Assembly (NCBI GenBank): GCA_963817405.1
Contig: CAWFNW010000002.1
Coordinates: 558,001-622,000 of the forward strand
DNA length: 64,000 nt
DNA from: CAWFNW01 sp963817405
Lineage (GTDB): Bacteria; Actinomycetota; Coriobacteriia; Anaerosomatales; Anaerosomataceae
Direction: 5' to 3'
Made by a program: the position numbers and the translations under genes. Each line of letters opens with the position of its first letter. Within the stretch, counting starts at the first letter, position 1. Of the stretch, positions 1-9,482 are shown in pieces. The notes under the pieces were generated by a model, which was not told the DNA's origin, did not search any database, and was given only the letters and a program-made list of their open reading frames with translations.

Positions 1-78
1 ACCCTCAAGATGGCCTTCGCAGCGCTCCTGGTGGTTACCGGCCTCGTGCTCGGTGCGAGCGAGATCGGGCTGCTGTAA
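1..78 (+). CDS. C-terminus of a membrane protein (gene cut by window edge)
   Basis: The first 78 bases read as 25 codons ending in TAA. The encoded tail is strongly hydrophobic (AALLVVTGLVLGA) and ends in EIGLL, so it is the last membrane segment of a protein whose body lies upstream of the window. The family cannot be named from this fragment. It lies 174 bases before a LytS/LytTR pair on the same strand. Confidence 0.6.
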   Translation, partial: TLKMAFAALLVVTGLVLGASEIGLL

Positions 79-151
79 GCATCGGTCGCACCCGTCGGCT
101 GTCGGTCCCGGCCGATTGACAGGGGCATGAGGCCCTGAACGCACCGTCCGC

Positions 152-157
152 TATACT
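152..157 (+). promoter_or_regulatory. Possible -10 box upstream of the LytS-type kinase gene
   Basis: TATACT stands alone in otherwise GC-rich DNA, about 95 bases before the kinase start. A TTGACA occurs at 116-121, but the spacing of 30 is too long for a standard sigma-A pair. Only the -10 element is supported, and weakly. Confidence 0.3.
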
Positions 158-252
158 CGCAGCACGATGTGCGGACCTTAGCGCGTGCTCCAGGCCGTGA
201 GAGAGCGTGGCACGCTGCCGGTGGCGCACCTGCGCGTTGACGGAGGGTGAGG

Positions 253-1557
253 ATGGCGTCGAGTCGCCGATCGTGGACGGTCGACCTGATGCTGGTGATC
301 GCGACGACGATCATCGGTTTGGTAGCCGCCGCGGCGCTCATCATCGATGTCCCCCGGATGGTGTTCACTGTCGTCGTCGTAGGACTCGTGCTCATCGCGC
401 TCGGCATGGTCGTCGCGCGCTTCCGCACCCGCCCGGACCATCTCCGCGCGATGCAGTCGCAGCAGATACTCGAGATCGCGGACCGCTCGCTCGTTCACCT
501 CCGACGAGGGCTCGACTACGAAACCGCGCAGGCGGTCTGCCGCCTCGCCCTCGAGGAGAGCGAGGCAGCCGCCGTCGCCATCACCGATACCGAGCGCGTC
601 CTCGGTTTCGCCGGCATCGGGCAGGACCACCACGAGGTCGGTGGCCCGATCCTCACGCGCGCCACACGCGAGGCGATCGAGGTGAACGAGCACCGCATCC
701 TCGGCACGCGGGAGGAGATCGGCTGCCCGAAAGAGGGGTGCCTGCTTCGCGCGGCTATCGTCGTGCCGCTGCAGTCGCGTGGCGAGCCGGTCGGGACGCT
801 CAAGTTCTACTACACCACAGCGCGTCTGCTGAACGAAACGCAGGTCACGATGGTCGAAGGGCTCGCACAGCTGCTCTCAACGCAACTGGAGCTCTCCGAG
901 CTGGAGGCGCAGACGCAGCTCGCGTGCCGCATGGAGCTCAAGGCGCTGCAGGCGCAGATCAACCCGCATTTCATGTTCAACACGATCAACACCATCGCGA
1001 GCTTGATTCGCACGGACCCCACGCGGGCCCGGGAGCTGCTCCGCGAGTTCGCACGGTTCTACCGGCGCACCCTCGAGGAGAACCAGGAGCTCGTGCCGCT
1101 CTCGCGTGAGCTGGAGTACGCCCGGAGCTACCTGATCTTCGAGCGAGCCCGGTTCGGCGACCGCATTCGCGTGAGCGAGCGCGTCGGGGCCGGCATCGAG
1201 GACGCGCAGGTTCCGGCCTTCATCCTGCAGCCGCTCGTCGAGAACTGCGTGCAGCACGGCATGCGCCCGGATGGGCCGCTCGATATCGAGATCGCGGTCG
1301 AGCGGCATGTTGGCGCCATCACCATGTCGGTCAGCGATGACGGCCTCGGCATCGAGCCCGACGCGCTCGAGCGCGTCCTCGAGGCGGGGACCGGCAAGGG
1401 GCTGGGCATCGCGCTTCGGAACGTGCAGGATAGAGTGCGTGGACACTACGGTCCCGGCAGCGGACTTGCCATCACGAGCGAGCGCGGTGTGGGTACGACC
1501 GTGACGGTCACGCTCGTACAGAGCCGTACCGACCCGAGCGGGGTGGATCGTGCTTAA
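253..1557 (+). CDS. LytS/YehU-type sensor histidine kinase
   Basis: Membrane sensor kinase of the two-component family that lacks a classical HisKA dimerisation helix. Two hydrophobic segments (about residues 11-32 and 36-55) are followed by a GAF-like domain (about 75-215). The His_kinase box has the phospho-acceptor His239 in the motif QINPHFMFN. A C-terminal HATPase_c domain has the N box VENCVQHG and the G box DDGLGIEPD. The start chosen is ATG 253, which has GGAGG six bases upstream; GTG 247 would sit directly on that site. The gene overlaps the response regulator by 8 bases, so the two are translationally coupled. Relatives sense cell-envelope state or extracellular pyruvate; the ligand here cannot be deduced. 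Confidence 0.92.
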   Translation: MASSRRSWTVDLMLVIATTIIGLVAAAALIIDVPRMVFTVVVVGLVLIALGMVVARFRTRPDHLRAMQSQQILEIADRSLVHLRRGLDYETAQAVCRLALEESEAAAVAITDTERVLGFAGIGQDHHEVGGPILTRATREAIEVNEHRILGTREEIGCPKEGCLLRAAIVVPLQSRGEPVGTLKFYYTTARLLNETQVTMVEGLAQLLSTQLELSELEAQTQLACRMELKALQAQINPHFMFNTINTIASLIRTDPTRARELLREFARFYRRTLEENQELVPLSRELEYARSYLIFERARFGDRIRVSERVGAGIEDAQVPAFILQPLVENCVQHGMRPDGPLDIEIAVERHVGAITMSVSDDGLGIEPDALERVLEAGTGKGLGIALRNVQDRVRGHYGPGSGLAITSERGVGTTVTVTLVQSRTDPSGVDRA

Positions 1558-2257
1558 GGCGCTGGTGGTCGATGATGAGGCACCTGCCCGCTCGGAGCTC
1601 CGCTTCCTTCTGGGTGAGCTCGGCGGGGTCGAAGTGATCGGTGAGGCGTCGAACGCCGCCGAGGCGCTGCAGCTGATCCGCGCCATCCCGTACGACGTCG
1701 TGTTCCTCGATGTGGACATGCCGGGGCTCACGGGGGTGGAGCTTGCCGAGGCACTCAATGCCGCCGAACGGTCGCCCGCCATCATCTTCGTGACGGCGCA
1801 CAGCGAGTATGCGGTGAAGGCGTTTCAGGTGGCGGCCACCGACTATCTCGTCAAGCCCGTGGAGTCCGATCGCCTGCGTCAGGCGGTGGAGCGCCTCCGT
1901 CCCGCGCAGGCAGCGCCGGCACGTGTCGAGCGCATCCCCGTTGAGAAGGCCGGGCGCAAGCTGTTGCTCCAAGTGGGCGACATCTTCTACATCATGGCGA
2001 AGGACGACTACTCCTACATCTACACCACCGAGGATCGCTACCTCTCCACGCACTCGCTCGCGCAGCTTGAGACCCGCCTCGAACCACAGGGCTTCTTTCG
2101 CGTCCACCGGCGGTTCGTCGTCAATCTCTCCCAGGTGAAGGAGATCGTGCCGATGTACGGCGGCACCATGCTGCTCACCTTGAAGGACGCCGGCGCAAGC
2201 CAAGTGCCCGCCTCTCGGCGACGCGTCCCGGCCCTCAAGCGGGCGCTCGGCCTGTAG
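1550..2257 (+). CDS. LytTR-family response regulator
   Basis: Cognate regulator of the kinase just upstream. The N-terminal receiver domain (about 1-120) has the acidic pair DDE at residues 8-10, the phospho-acceptor Asp54 in VFLDVDMPG, the conserved Thr in VTAHS and the Lys in VKPV. The C-terminal LytTR DNA-binding domain (about 130-233) contains the family signature FFRVHRRFVVNL. Its 235 residues are normal for the family. Translation starts at a GTG inside the end of the kinase gene. The regulated genes are not evident. LytTR regulators often control neighbouring transporters, so the symporter cluster at 3.5-5.7 kb is a candidate, but that is inference. Confidence 0.93.
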   Translation: MLKALVVDDEAPARSELRFLLGELGGVEVIGEASNAAEALQLIRAIPYDVVFLDVDMPGLTGVELAEALNAAERSPAIIFVTAHSEYAVKAFQVAATDYLVKPVESDRLRQAVERLRPAQAAPARVERIPVEKAGRKLLLQVGDIFYIMAKDDYSYIYTTEDRYLSTHSLAQLETRLEPQGFFRVHRRFVVNLSQVKEIVPMYGGTMLLTLKDAGASQVPASRRRVPALKRALGL

Positions 2258-2259
2258 CG

Positions 2260-2709
2260 ATGCTGGTCGGCGTCATCTCCGATACACACGGCGTGCTGCC
2301 CGAGGCAGTCCACGCCGCCTTCAAGGGCGTCGGGCACATCATTCACGCCGGCGATGTCGGCGCCGAGCGGATCCTCGACGAGCTCGGTGCGATCGCGCCG
2401 GTGACCGCGGTGAGCGGCAACTGCGACCTGGGGGCCTTAGCATGGCAGCTTCCCGCTGTCGCCAGGCTCGATGTCGACGGCTGCCGCATCGTCGTCGCCC
2501 ACAAGCGTGCCCTCGTTGACCGCTCGCTCGAAGGTGCGGACGTTGCTGTCTACGGTCACACGCACGCCGCGCATACCGAGTCGGTCTCCGGGGTGGTCTT
2601 CCTTAACCCGGGAACGGCGGGCGGCGACCTGCGCAGCGGGCGCCGGCATACCGTCGCGGTTCTCGACTGTGCCGCTCGCCCTCCGAAGGCACGGTTCATC
2701 GAGATCTGA
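2260..2709 (+). CDS. YfcE/MJ0936-type metallophosphoesterase
   Basis: Small cytosolic calcineurin-like phosphodiesterase of 149 residues. The metal-binding motifs appear in order: D-x-H in ISDTHG (residues 7-11), GDV in HAGDV, GNCD, and the final GHTH (VYGHTHAAH). Members hydrolyse phosphodiester bonds with Mn or Ni in vitro; the physiological substrate is generally unknown. It starts 2 bases after the response regulator stop and so probably belongs to the same transcript. Confidence 0.9.
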   Translation: MLVGVISDTHGVLPEAVHAAFKGVGHIIHAGDVGAERILDELGAIAPVTAVSGNCDLGALAWQLPAVARLDVDGCRIVVAHKRALVDRSLEGADVAVYGHTHAAHTESVSGVVFLNPGTAGGDLRSGRRHTVAVLDCAARPPKARFIEI

Positions 2710-2941
2710 TCTCGCTCGTCCACGCGTGCAGCTCCGGTGGACGGTGGCCCTCGCGAGCGGGAACGGCGGAGATGCCGCGCTTGGGCCCGCGCATGGCCGT
2801 TCACCGGCGCGAACGCCCCTCCCGCCGAGGCTCCGCCTCCGCACGCGACGCAATCGTTCCTCCTGCCGCGCGGCGGGGCTACCTTCTTCTCACGGACGGG
2901 CGTACACCTGCGCGCTCGCCGTTGTGGAGGAGGTGACTCAC

Positions 2942-3436
2942 ATGGAGGTCTGCATCAAGGGGGCGGCAGAGGACCTCAAGCTCGGTGACGTCCAGGAGAT
3001 CTGCCACCAGATCGGCAAGATCCTCGTGCCGACGGACGGCTCGGAACCGGCCGTCGCTGCCACGGAGTACGCGGTGCTCCTGGCGAAGACGTTCGGCGCC
3101 ACGGTCAAGGCGATCTTCGTTGATACCGGCATGGAGGCGTTGGAGTACCCGGAGGAGATCATGGACGACGACGTGTACGAAGGCGTACACGCCTCGGTCA
3201 AGGGTCTCGCCATTGCGAAGGTGATGTGCGAGCGCAACGGCGTCGAATGCGAGGTTGAGCTCGTGAGGGGCGGTGTCGCCAAGCGCATCGTCGCGACGGC
3301 GCAGGAATGGGGCGCCGACATGATCGTCTGCGGCGATACCGGGCGCACAGGACTCAAGCGCATCGCACTCGGGAGTGTGGCCGAGACGGTCGTCAAGGGC
3401 TCCCCGATTCCCGTCCTCGTCGTGAAGGTCGACTAG
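2942..3436 (+). CDS. Universal stress protein (UspA family)
   Basis: Single-domain Usp of 164 residues. The start is ATG 2942, placed 5-6 bases after GGAGGAGGT; the upstream open frame is not coding. The usual first strand (KILVPTDGS) is preceded by about 25 extra residues including MEVCIKG, an uncommon N-terminal extension. The ATP-binding loop G-2x-G-9x-G-S is visible as GRTGLKRIALGSV. Usp proteins bind ATP or AMP and modulate stress survival. Its position before the DUF485/ActP pair suggests shared regulation with acetate uptake. The 232 bases upstream of it show no further gene. Confidence 0.9.
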   Translation: MEVCIKGAAEDLKLGDVQEICHQIGKILVPTDGSEPAVAATEYAVLLAKTFGATVKAIFVDTGMEALEYPEEIMDDDVYEGVHASVKGLAIAKVMCERNGVECEVELVRGGVAKRIVATAQEWGADMIVCGDTGRTGLKRIALGSVAETVVKGSPIPVLVVKVD

Positions 3437-3479
3437 CACGCCGACGCGTTCGGCTTCGAATTCTCAAAGGAGGTGCACC

Positions 3480-3854
3480 ATGCGAGACACGATGGCAGGA
3501 ACCGACATGACGTCGGGCGGCGATTCAACACACATCCGCCACGGCGAGCACGTAGACACGATTGAGAGCGTCGACACCGTGTTCCGCGCCCAGCGGAAGC
3601 TGAGCTTCACGTACGGCGCGGTGTTCTTTGCGGTGACCCTCGCCATCCCGGCTGCGTCGGTGTGGTGGAAGGGTTGGTACGCAACGCCCATCTGGGGCGG
3701 CTTCACGCTCAACTACCTGTTCGTCTCGCTCATCTACTTCGTCTTCCTGTGGGTCATGGCCTGGACGTACTCCAAGCAGGCCGACAAGCTCGATGAGACG
3801 CTCATGGACATGGCCGATGAGATCTCGGCCAAGGCCGTCGGAGAGGAGGGGTAG
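3480..3854 (+). CDS. DUF485 membrane protein (YjcH-like partner of ActP)
   Basis: A 124-residue protein with a polar N-terminus and two transmembrane segments (about 45-67 and 80-103), followed by a short cytosolic helix. Length and topology match DUF485. DUF485 genes almost always sit directly upstream of acetate/solute:sodium symporter genes, as here (3-base gap to actP). AAAGGAGGT precedes the ATG. The role is presumed to be as a small accessory subunit or stability partner of the symporter; this is family knowledge and is not proven by sequence. Confidence 0.85.
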   Translation: MRDTMAGTDMTSGGDSTHIRHGEHVDTIESVDTVFRAQRKLSFTYGAVFFAVTLAIPAASVWWKGWYATPIWGGFTLNYLFVSLIYFVFLWVMAWTYSKQADKLDETLMDMADEISAKAVGEEG

Positions 3855-3857
3855 GTC

Positions 3858-5691
3858 GTGAACACCATCGCAATCGTTCTCGTTGTCGCGCTCATCCTGT
3901 TCACCATCGCCCTCTCGATCTTCTCTCGTCGCTTCACGCGTACGACCGCCGACTTCTACCTTGCCGGTCGCAAGGTCGGCTCGTTCAGCAACGCGTCGGC
4001 GATCTCCGGAGACTACCTGTCGGCAGCGTCCTTCCTTGGCGTTGCCGGCGCCGTCTACGCCTCCGGACTCGACGGCGTCTGGTACGCGGCGGGCTTCGCC
4101 GGCGGGTTCATGGTCGTGGTGCTCTTCATCGCGTCTGCGCTGCGCCGCTTCGGTGAGTACACGGTCGCCGACTTCGCCTTCGGGCGGTTCGGCAGCCACC
4201 GAGTTCGCCTCATCACCGTGCTCGCCGTGCTTCTGACGTCGCTCTTCTACATGGCGCCGCAGATGTTCGGCGCCGGTACGACGTGGCAGGTGCTCGTCGG
4301 CAGGGGCATCTTCGGTCTGGACCCGTACACGTCCGGCGTGGTCGTCGTCACTGCGATCATGGCGTTCTACGTGGCTGTGGGCGGCATGAAGGGAACGACG
4401 CTCAACCAGATCTTCCAGTTCTGGTGGCTGTGGTTTGCGATGTTCTTGGTCGTCGTATTCGCGTTCGGCAATGGCTTCAGCTACCCGAAGGCGCTCGCCG
4501 ACGCGTCCTCCACCCCGATCGTGAACACGAAGCAGATGACGGTCGCCGAGCTCACGAAGCCCGATCCCGTCGCAGGGAAGACCCCATACGAGGCAGCGGC
4601 GAGCGATCATGACCGCAGGCGAGCTCGCCAAGGTCGACGAGTTCATCGCGTCGGATGCCGAGGGCAAGGTCCCGGTGGCGCTGCCGTCCAAGAACAAGCT
4701 GCACGAGCTTCGGGCGATGCTGTTCCGTGAGCCGGGGCACCGCTACAACGCGTTCGACCAGTTCTCGATGGTGCTGGCGTTGGTGCTCGGCACGGCCGGT
4801 CTGCCGCACATCCTCAACCGCTACTACACGAACCCGTCCGGTGCGGCGGCGCGCCGCTCGACGTTCTGGGTGCTGGTCTTCATCGGGACGTTCTACATCC
4901 TCGCCCCGATCGCCGGGCTCGCGGGTATCGGCTTCATCAAGGAGCATCTCGCCAATGGCGGCACCATCAATGCAGCGACCGTTCACGGCTTGCTCGTGAA
5001 GCCCGACCAGATCATGCCGACACTGGGCTCGATCCTCGGTGGGCAGTGGCTCATGGGAATCGTCGCCGCTGGCGCCTTCGCCGCGATGTTCTCCACCATC
5101 GGTGGCCTGCTGATCGCAGCAGCTTCCGCCGTCGGTCACGATGTCTACGAGAAGTACGTCAACCCGAACGCGACCGAGGCCAAGCGCGTCGTCGTCGGGA
5201 AGGTCTCCGTGCTCGCATTCGCGCTCATCGCCATGGGCATCGGACTTGCCATCCCGAAGTTCGGTCTCGACCAGGCCTACCCCGCGCTGATCGCGATGAT
5301 GGTGACCTGGGCGTTCTCGGTGGGTGCGTCCGCCTTCGTGCCGATGCTGCTCACCGGCATCTGGTGGAAGGGGACGACCGAGCGCGGGGCGACCGCCGGC
5401 ATCGCCGTGGGGTTGTCGAGCGCAATTCTGATCATCTTCCTCAACATCCTCCAGCAGCTCGGTACGGTCGGAAAGGACGGCATCCTCGGGTTCTTCGGTG
5501 CGCTGACCTTCCCGGTGCTGTTCACCTTCCCGCTCGGTCTCCTGACGATCATCGTCGTCAGCAAGCTCGACGGGCAGCTGCCCAAGAACGTGGACGAGAT
5601 CTGGATGCGGATCCACGGGACCGCGAGCGAGCGCCACGAGAAGCAGCACGGACTCGACAAGGTCGGGACGATGTTCGCGAAGTCCAAGTAG
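3858..5691 (+). pseudogene. actP: Cation/acetate symporter ActP, apparent +1 frameshift
   Basis: Solute:sodium symporter (SSS) family. The first frame starts at GTG 3858 after GAGAGGAGGGG and encodes the N-terminal helices, with SGDYLSAASFLGVAGA typical of ActP. The second frame, open from about 4609 to 5691, carries the rest, including FSTIGGLLIAAASA and the C-terminal helices. The frames differ by one extra base near 4600-4608, in a stretch reading EAAA in one frame and MTAGELAKV in the other. Joined, they give about 610 residues, close to family length. Because the break is a single base and both halves are well conserved, a sequencing error is at least as likely as a true pseudogene. The product would import acetate or a related monocarboxylate with Na+. 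Confidence 0.8.
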
Positions 5692-5743
5692 GAGAACCGC
5701 CCATTCGTTTGGAGGCCTACCCCCCCGAGGCCTCGTAAGTTCG

Positions 5744-5786
5744 GAGGCGCCGGTCGCCCGCGAGAACCGCGAGCGGCCGGCGCCTC
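5744..5786. terminator. GC-rich hairpin between convergent genes
   Basis: Inverted repeat with arms 5744-5753 and 5777-5786 (core GGCGCCGG/CCGGCGCC) between the convergent actP and pgi genes. There is no clear T-tract, so termination is inferred from position and stem strength. Confidence 0.5.
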
Positions 5787-5810
5787 GGCATGTGCGGCGG
5801 GCGATGCGCG

Positions 5811-7457
5811 CTACTCGGTCGCGCGCTCCAGGTCCTCGGCGAGCGCGGAGATCGTCTCCGGTGTCGCGTCGGGCAGGTCGACCCTGAGCGCGCGACGGTC
5901 GGCTGCCGCGAGCGTCACGAGATCGCCCTCGGCCTGCGCTCGGTGAAGCGCACCGAGGCGATACCGTTTCCCCGGCACCTCGAGGTCGTCACGGTCGCGC
6001 GTGGTGATGAGGAGGAACGCGCCGTTGGGCGCCCCGCCCTTGTGCAGCTGCCCGGTGGAGTGCAGGTAGCGCGGCCCCAGCTCGAGGCAGACCGCGCGTC
6101 CGGTAGCGCGGGAGAGCGCCGTTGTGGCGTGACGGAGCGGCCCGAGCAGCTGCTCGTCCTCAGGTACGTAGGCGAGGACCGCAAGGTAATCGCCGGGTTC
6201 GAGGGAGCTCACGAGCGCCCCCAGAGCCTCCGCCCGGCTGTCGGGCAGCGGCTTTGGTTCGGCGAGCGTGCCGGCGAACGTGATCCACGATCCGTCGAGG
6301 TCGACCGTGGCGTGCGGTACCTCGACGGCGCCGCTCAAGATGTCATTGGTGGCCTTCTTTGCCTGCGTGACGTTGGGTTCATCGAACGGGTTGACCCCGA
6401 GCAGGAATCCCGCGAGCGCCGTTGCCCACTCCCAACGGACGAACTCGGCGGCAACATCGAGGGCGCCATCCACGATGAGCTCGAGCGTCGGGTGCTCCGA
6501 GGCGATCGCGCCGGCCCACTCGGCAAGCGGGGCGTCCGACGTCTCACGGATCACGACGACGGCTCGGTCGTCGCTGTAGCCGCTGGGCAGCGCCGGCGCG
6601 TGCTCGATCACCGGCACGACGCCGATGCCGTGCTTGCCAAGCGACTCAGCCACCAGCTGCTCGACCCACAGGCCGAACGGCGCGAACGATGCCGAGGTCG
6701 CCAGCGTGAGCTTGTCGCGGCCCGCCGCATGCGCGTCGGCGATCCAGGCTGCCAGCAGGGCGGCGGGGCTCTCAGCGGCCTCACCCGCGCACGCCACCTC
6801 CATCCCGTGCGCGCGCTCGATGATCGGCGCGAGGGCGATGCCCGCGAGCGCAGCGGGGCCAAGCCCGAACACCGTCAGCGCCGAGTACCGCCCGCCAACG
6901 CTCGGGGGCGCGGTGAGCGCGACGCGCATGATCTCGCGCTGTCGAAGCTTCTCGAGTGCCGAGCCGGGGTCGGTGATGACGATGCAGCGGCGTCCGGCCT
7001 CGGGGCGCGACACGGACTCCTCGAGCCAACGGCGGGCGATCGCGTAGAGGGAGAGCGGTTCGATGGTGCCGCCCGACTTGCTTGCCACGATTACGAACGT
7101 CGTCGCGGCATCCAGTGCGTCGAGGGTCGTGCGGACCTGACGGGGTGACGTCGTGTCGAGGACGTGCAGCACCGGCGCGCCGTCGATCGGGCCGAGCATG
7201 CGGGTGAGGACAAGCGGCGCAAGCGAGGAGCCTCCCATCCCGAGGAGCAGGATATCGGTCGCCCCCTCGGCCAAGATCGCAGCGGCCAGGTTGCCAAGGA
7301 GCGTGAACCGCTCGGGTGCCTTCGCGGCGAGGTCGGTCCACCCAAGCCGCTGCCCAACGGCGATACGCACGTCGATGTCGTCGGAGAAGAGGCTCGTGTC
7401 CCGCTCGGCGAGCCGTCTCACCGCATCGGTCTCGATCAACCGCTCCAGTGCGCCCAC
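5811..7457 (-). CDS. pgi: Glucose-6-phosphate isomerase (Tal-Pgi type)
   Basis: A 548-residue phosphoglucose isomerase that interconverts glucose-6-phosphate and fructose-6-phosphate. It resembles the isomerase half of bifunctional transaldolase/isomerase proteins more than the classical E. coli enzyme. SIS-type features are visible: LLLGMGGSSLAP (about 70-82) and VASKSGGTIEP (about 127-137) form the sugar-phosphate binding loops. A GTG start at 7457 has AGAGGGG upstream; no transaldolase part is attached. It is the last gene of the long minus-strand run, 13 bases after an EamA transporter gene, and would serve central sugar metabolism with eno and pyk elsewhere in the window. Confidence 0.88.
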   Translation of the reverse strand: MGALERLIETDAVRRLAERDTSLFSDDIDVRIAVGQRLGWTDLAAKAPERFTLLGNLAAAILAEGATDILLLGMGGSSLAPLVLTRMLGPIDGAPVLHVLDTTSPRQVRTTLDALDAATTFVIVASKSGGTIEPLSLYAIARRWLEESVSRPEAGRRCIVITDPGSALEKLRQREIMRVALTAPPSVGGRYSALTVFGLGPAALAGIALAPIIERAHGMEVACAGEAAESPAALLAAWIADAHAAGRDKLTLATSASFAPFGLWVEQLVAESLGKHGIGVVPVIEHAPALPSGYSDDRAVVVIRETSDAPLAEWAGAIASEHPTLELIVDGALDVAAEFVRWEWATALAGFLLGVNPFDEPNVTQAKKATNDILSGAVEVPHATVDLDGSWITFAGTLAEPKPLPDSRAEALGALVSSLEPGDYLAVLAYVPEDEQLLGPLRHATTALSRATGRAVCLELGPRYLHSTGQLHKGGAPNGAFLLITTRDRDDLEVPGKRYRLGALHRAQAEGDLVTLAAADRRALRVDLPDATPETISALAEDLERATE

Positions 7458-7470
7458 GGTTCGCCCCTCT

Positions 7471-8409
7471 CTAGACGTCCCCTTCGGGCACGATGCCCGG
7501 CGTCTCGATACCTTGCTGTGGTTCCATTCTAGCCACTCGGATGCCTCCTGCGACGACGAGCGCGCCGCCGATCGCCGTCGCCAGCGTGACCGGCTCGTTC
7601 AGGAAGGCGGCCGAGAACAGTACGGCGCTCACCGGTTCGGCGTAGGTGAGGGCTGCCGCGTGGTCGGCCCGCACGCGTCGAAGTGCCGAGAGGAAGAGGA
7701 GCCCGGTGATCGCCGTGTCGACGATGCCGAGTGCGGCGAGCGCGCCCCACTCGATCGCGCCGCTCGGTCCCGGCATCAGGAGCACCGCCGGCAGCAGGAC
7801 GAGACCGGCGGCCAGGTACTCGCCCGTCATGTAGACGACAGAAGGCACGTCTTTGACGACGCGCTTCACGTTGAGGATGAGGAACGCATAGGTGAAGGCC
7901 GACGCGAGCGCGAGTGCCGCGCCCAGAAGCCGTCCGCCGTCGCCGAGGGAGAGGTCCTGCGGGCCGATGATGGCGATGATGCCGCCGAACGACAGCACGA
8001 GTGGCAGTACGATCCTGCGATCGAAGGGTTCCTTCGCGACGAGCGGGGTGAACACCGCGACGATCACGGGGCCGCAGTAGCCGAGAAGCGCGGCGATGGC
8101 CACGCTCGTGAGTTGCATGGCACTCAAGTAGAGCACCCAGTTGAGCGCGAGCAGCACCCCCATGCCGAGGATCGCGAACCGCCGGCGAACCGGCACGGCG
8201 CGCCAGGTCTTCAGCTGTCCCGTGACGAGACCCACAGCGCCGATCGCGGCCCCGGCGAAGACGACCCTCCAGAAGACGATCACAACAGCGTTCGTATGCA
8301 CGGCGCGCACGAAGAGCGGGATCGTGCCCCAGGTCACCGCGGCAAGCGCGACCTTCAGGAGCGCCGACCGAGACTCGTCACGGGTGCCGGTGACCGAAGC
8401 GGGAGTCAT
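7471..8409 (-). CDS. EamA/DMT-family transporter
   Basis: Drug/metabolite transporter superfamily protein of 312 residues with about ten hydrophobic segments arranged as two EamA repeats. The first repeat starts near LKVALAAVTWGTIPLFVRA and the second near GRLLGAALALASAFTYAF, with the helix-9 style motif YAEPVSAVLFSA. ATG 8409 is preferred because the open frame upstream overlaps hypE. No strong Shine-Dalgarno is seen. The substrate cannot be predicted; DMT members export amino acids, purines or other small metabolites. It lies 26 bases after the hypE stop. Confidence 0.85.
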   Translation of the reverse strand: MTPASVTGTRDESRSALLKVALAAVTWGTIPLFVRAVHTNAVVIVFWRVVFAGAAIGAVGLVTGQLKTWRAVPVRRRFAILGMGVLLALNWVLYLSAMQLTSVAIAALLGYCGPVIVAVFTPLVAKEPFDRRIVLPLVLSFGGIIAIIGPQDLSLGDGGRLLGAALALASAFTYAFLILNVKRVVKDVPSVVYMTGEYLAAGLVLLPAVLLMPGPSGAIEWGALAALGIVDTAITGLLFLSALRRVRADHAAALTYAEPVSAVLFSAAFLNEPVTLATAIGGALVVAGGIRVARMEPQQGIETPGIVPEGDV

Positions 8410-8435
8410 GGCGTGTGGGCCGGCGCCGGCAGGCG

Positions 8436-9446
8436 TCAGCAGATCCTCGGGAGCTGCTCGCCGACGAGCATGTCCATGATGCGAGTCGCGCCGAAGGCCG
8501 TCTTGACGTAGACCTTGCCGGCGGGTCCGCCTGCGACCGAGCCGACGATCGCGGCGTCGGCACCGTACGGGGCCCCGAGCATCGCTGTGAGCGCCGCGTC
8601 TGCCTGTTCGGGCGGGACGACGGCCACCATCTTGCCCTCGTTCGCCACCTGGAAGACGTCGTAGCCGAGCATCTCGCACGCACCGCGCACCTGCTCGTGC
8701 ACGGGGACGGCGTCCTCCTCGACGGTGATGCTGACGCCGGATGCGCTCGCGAGCTCGTTCAGGGTGGACGCGAGGCCGCCCCGCGTGGGATCGCGGAAGC
8801 AGCGCACGTCCGGTGCGGCCTCGAGCACGGCGGCGACCAGCGCGGCGAGCGGCGCGGCGTCGGTCTTGATGTCGGTCGAGAACGACAGCCCCTCGCGGGT
8901 CGACATCACGGCGATGCCGTGGTCGCCGAGCGTCCCGGAGAGCAGCACGACGTCGCCGGGGCGGCAGTGCGAGCCGGAGAGATCGAGACCCTCGGGAAGG
9001 ACGCCCACGCCGGCGGTGTTGATGTAGATGCCGTCGCCGTGCCCGCGCTCGACGACCTTCGTGTCGCCGGTGATGATGCGGACCCCGGCCTCGGCGGCGG
9101 CGTCACGCATCGAGACGAGCACGCGCCGGACGTCGTCGACCGGCACGCCCTCCTCGAGCACGAAGCCGACCGAGAGGTAGAGGGGCGTGGCCCCCGAGGT
9201 GGCGATGTCGTTCACGGTGCCGCAGACGGCGAGCCGGCCGATGTCGCCGCCGGGGAAGAAGAGCGGGCTCACGACGTAGGTGTCGGTGGAGAGCGCCACG
9301 CGCGTGCCGGGGAAGTCGGCGACGCCGGCGTCGTCCATGCGCGCGAGCACCTCGTCGCCGAACCCGGCGATGAAGACCTCCTCGATGAGGTCGCGCATCA
9401 TCGTGCCGCCGCTGCCGTGGGCGAGCAGGATGTGGTCCTGGTGCAT
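8436..9446 (-). CDS. hypE: Hydrogenase maturation protein HypE
   Basis: HypE dehydrates the thiocarboxamide on its C-terminal cysteine to a thiocyanate, which becomes the cyanide ligand of the NiFe-hydrogenase Fe site. The 336-residue protein has the AIRS/PurM-like fold: LLAHGSGGTMM near the N-terminus, STDTYVVSPLFFPGG, and the glycine-rich NDIATSGATPLYLS. It ends exactly in the essential motif PRIC, so the modified cysteine (Cys336) is present. HypE receives the carbamoyl group from HypF. It is the only member of this hyp cluster without a visible lesion. It follows hypD by 36 bases. Confidence 0.96.
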   Translation of the reverse strand: MHQDHILLAHGSGGTMMRDLIEEVFIAGFGDEVLARMDDAGVADFPGTRVALSTDTYVVSPLFFPGGDIGRLAVCGTVNDIATSGATPLYLSVGFVLEEGVPVDDVRRVLVSMRDAAAEAGVRIITGDTKVVERGHGDGIYINTAGVGVLPEGLDLSGSHCRPGDVVLLSGTLGDHGIAVMSTREGLSFSTDIKTDAAPLAALVAAVLEAAPDVRCFRDPTRGGLASTLNELASASGVSITVEEDAVPVHEQVRGACEMLGYDVFQVANEGKMVAVVPPEQADAALTAMLGAPYGADAAIVGSVAGGPAGKVYVKTAFGATRIMDMLVGEQLPRIC

Positions 9447-9482
9447 GGAGCCTCCCTCGGGCGTCCGGGCGCGTGCGGTCCT

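Noticed and set aside
2471..2941. N-terminal extension of the universal stress protein frame
   Set aside because: The extra 157 residues are antisense-like, overlap the phosphodiesterase gene and precede a strong ribosome site at the true start.
3525..4697. 390-residue minus-strand frame over DUF485/actP
   Set aside because: Antisense shadow. The plus strand has good ribosome sites and family matches.
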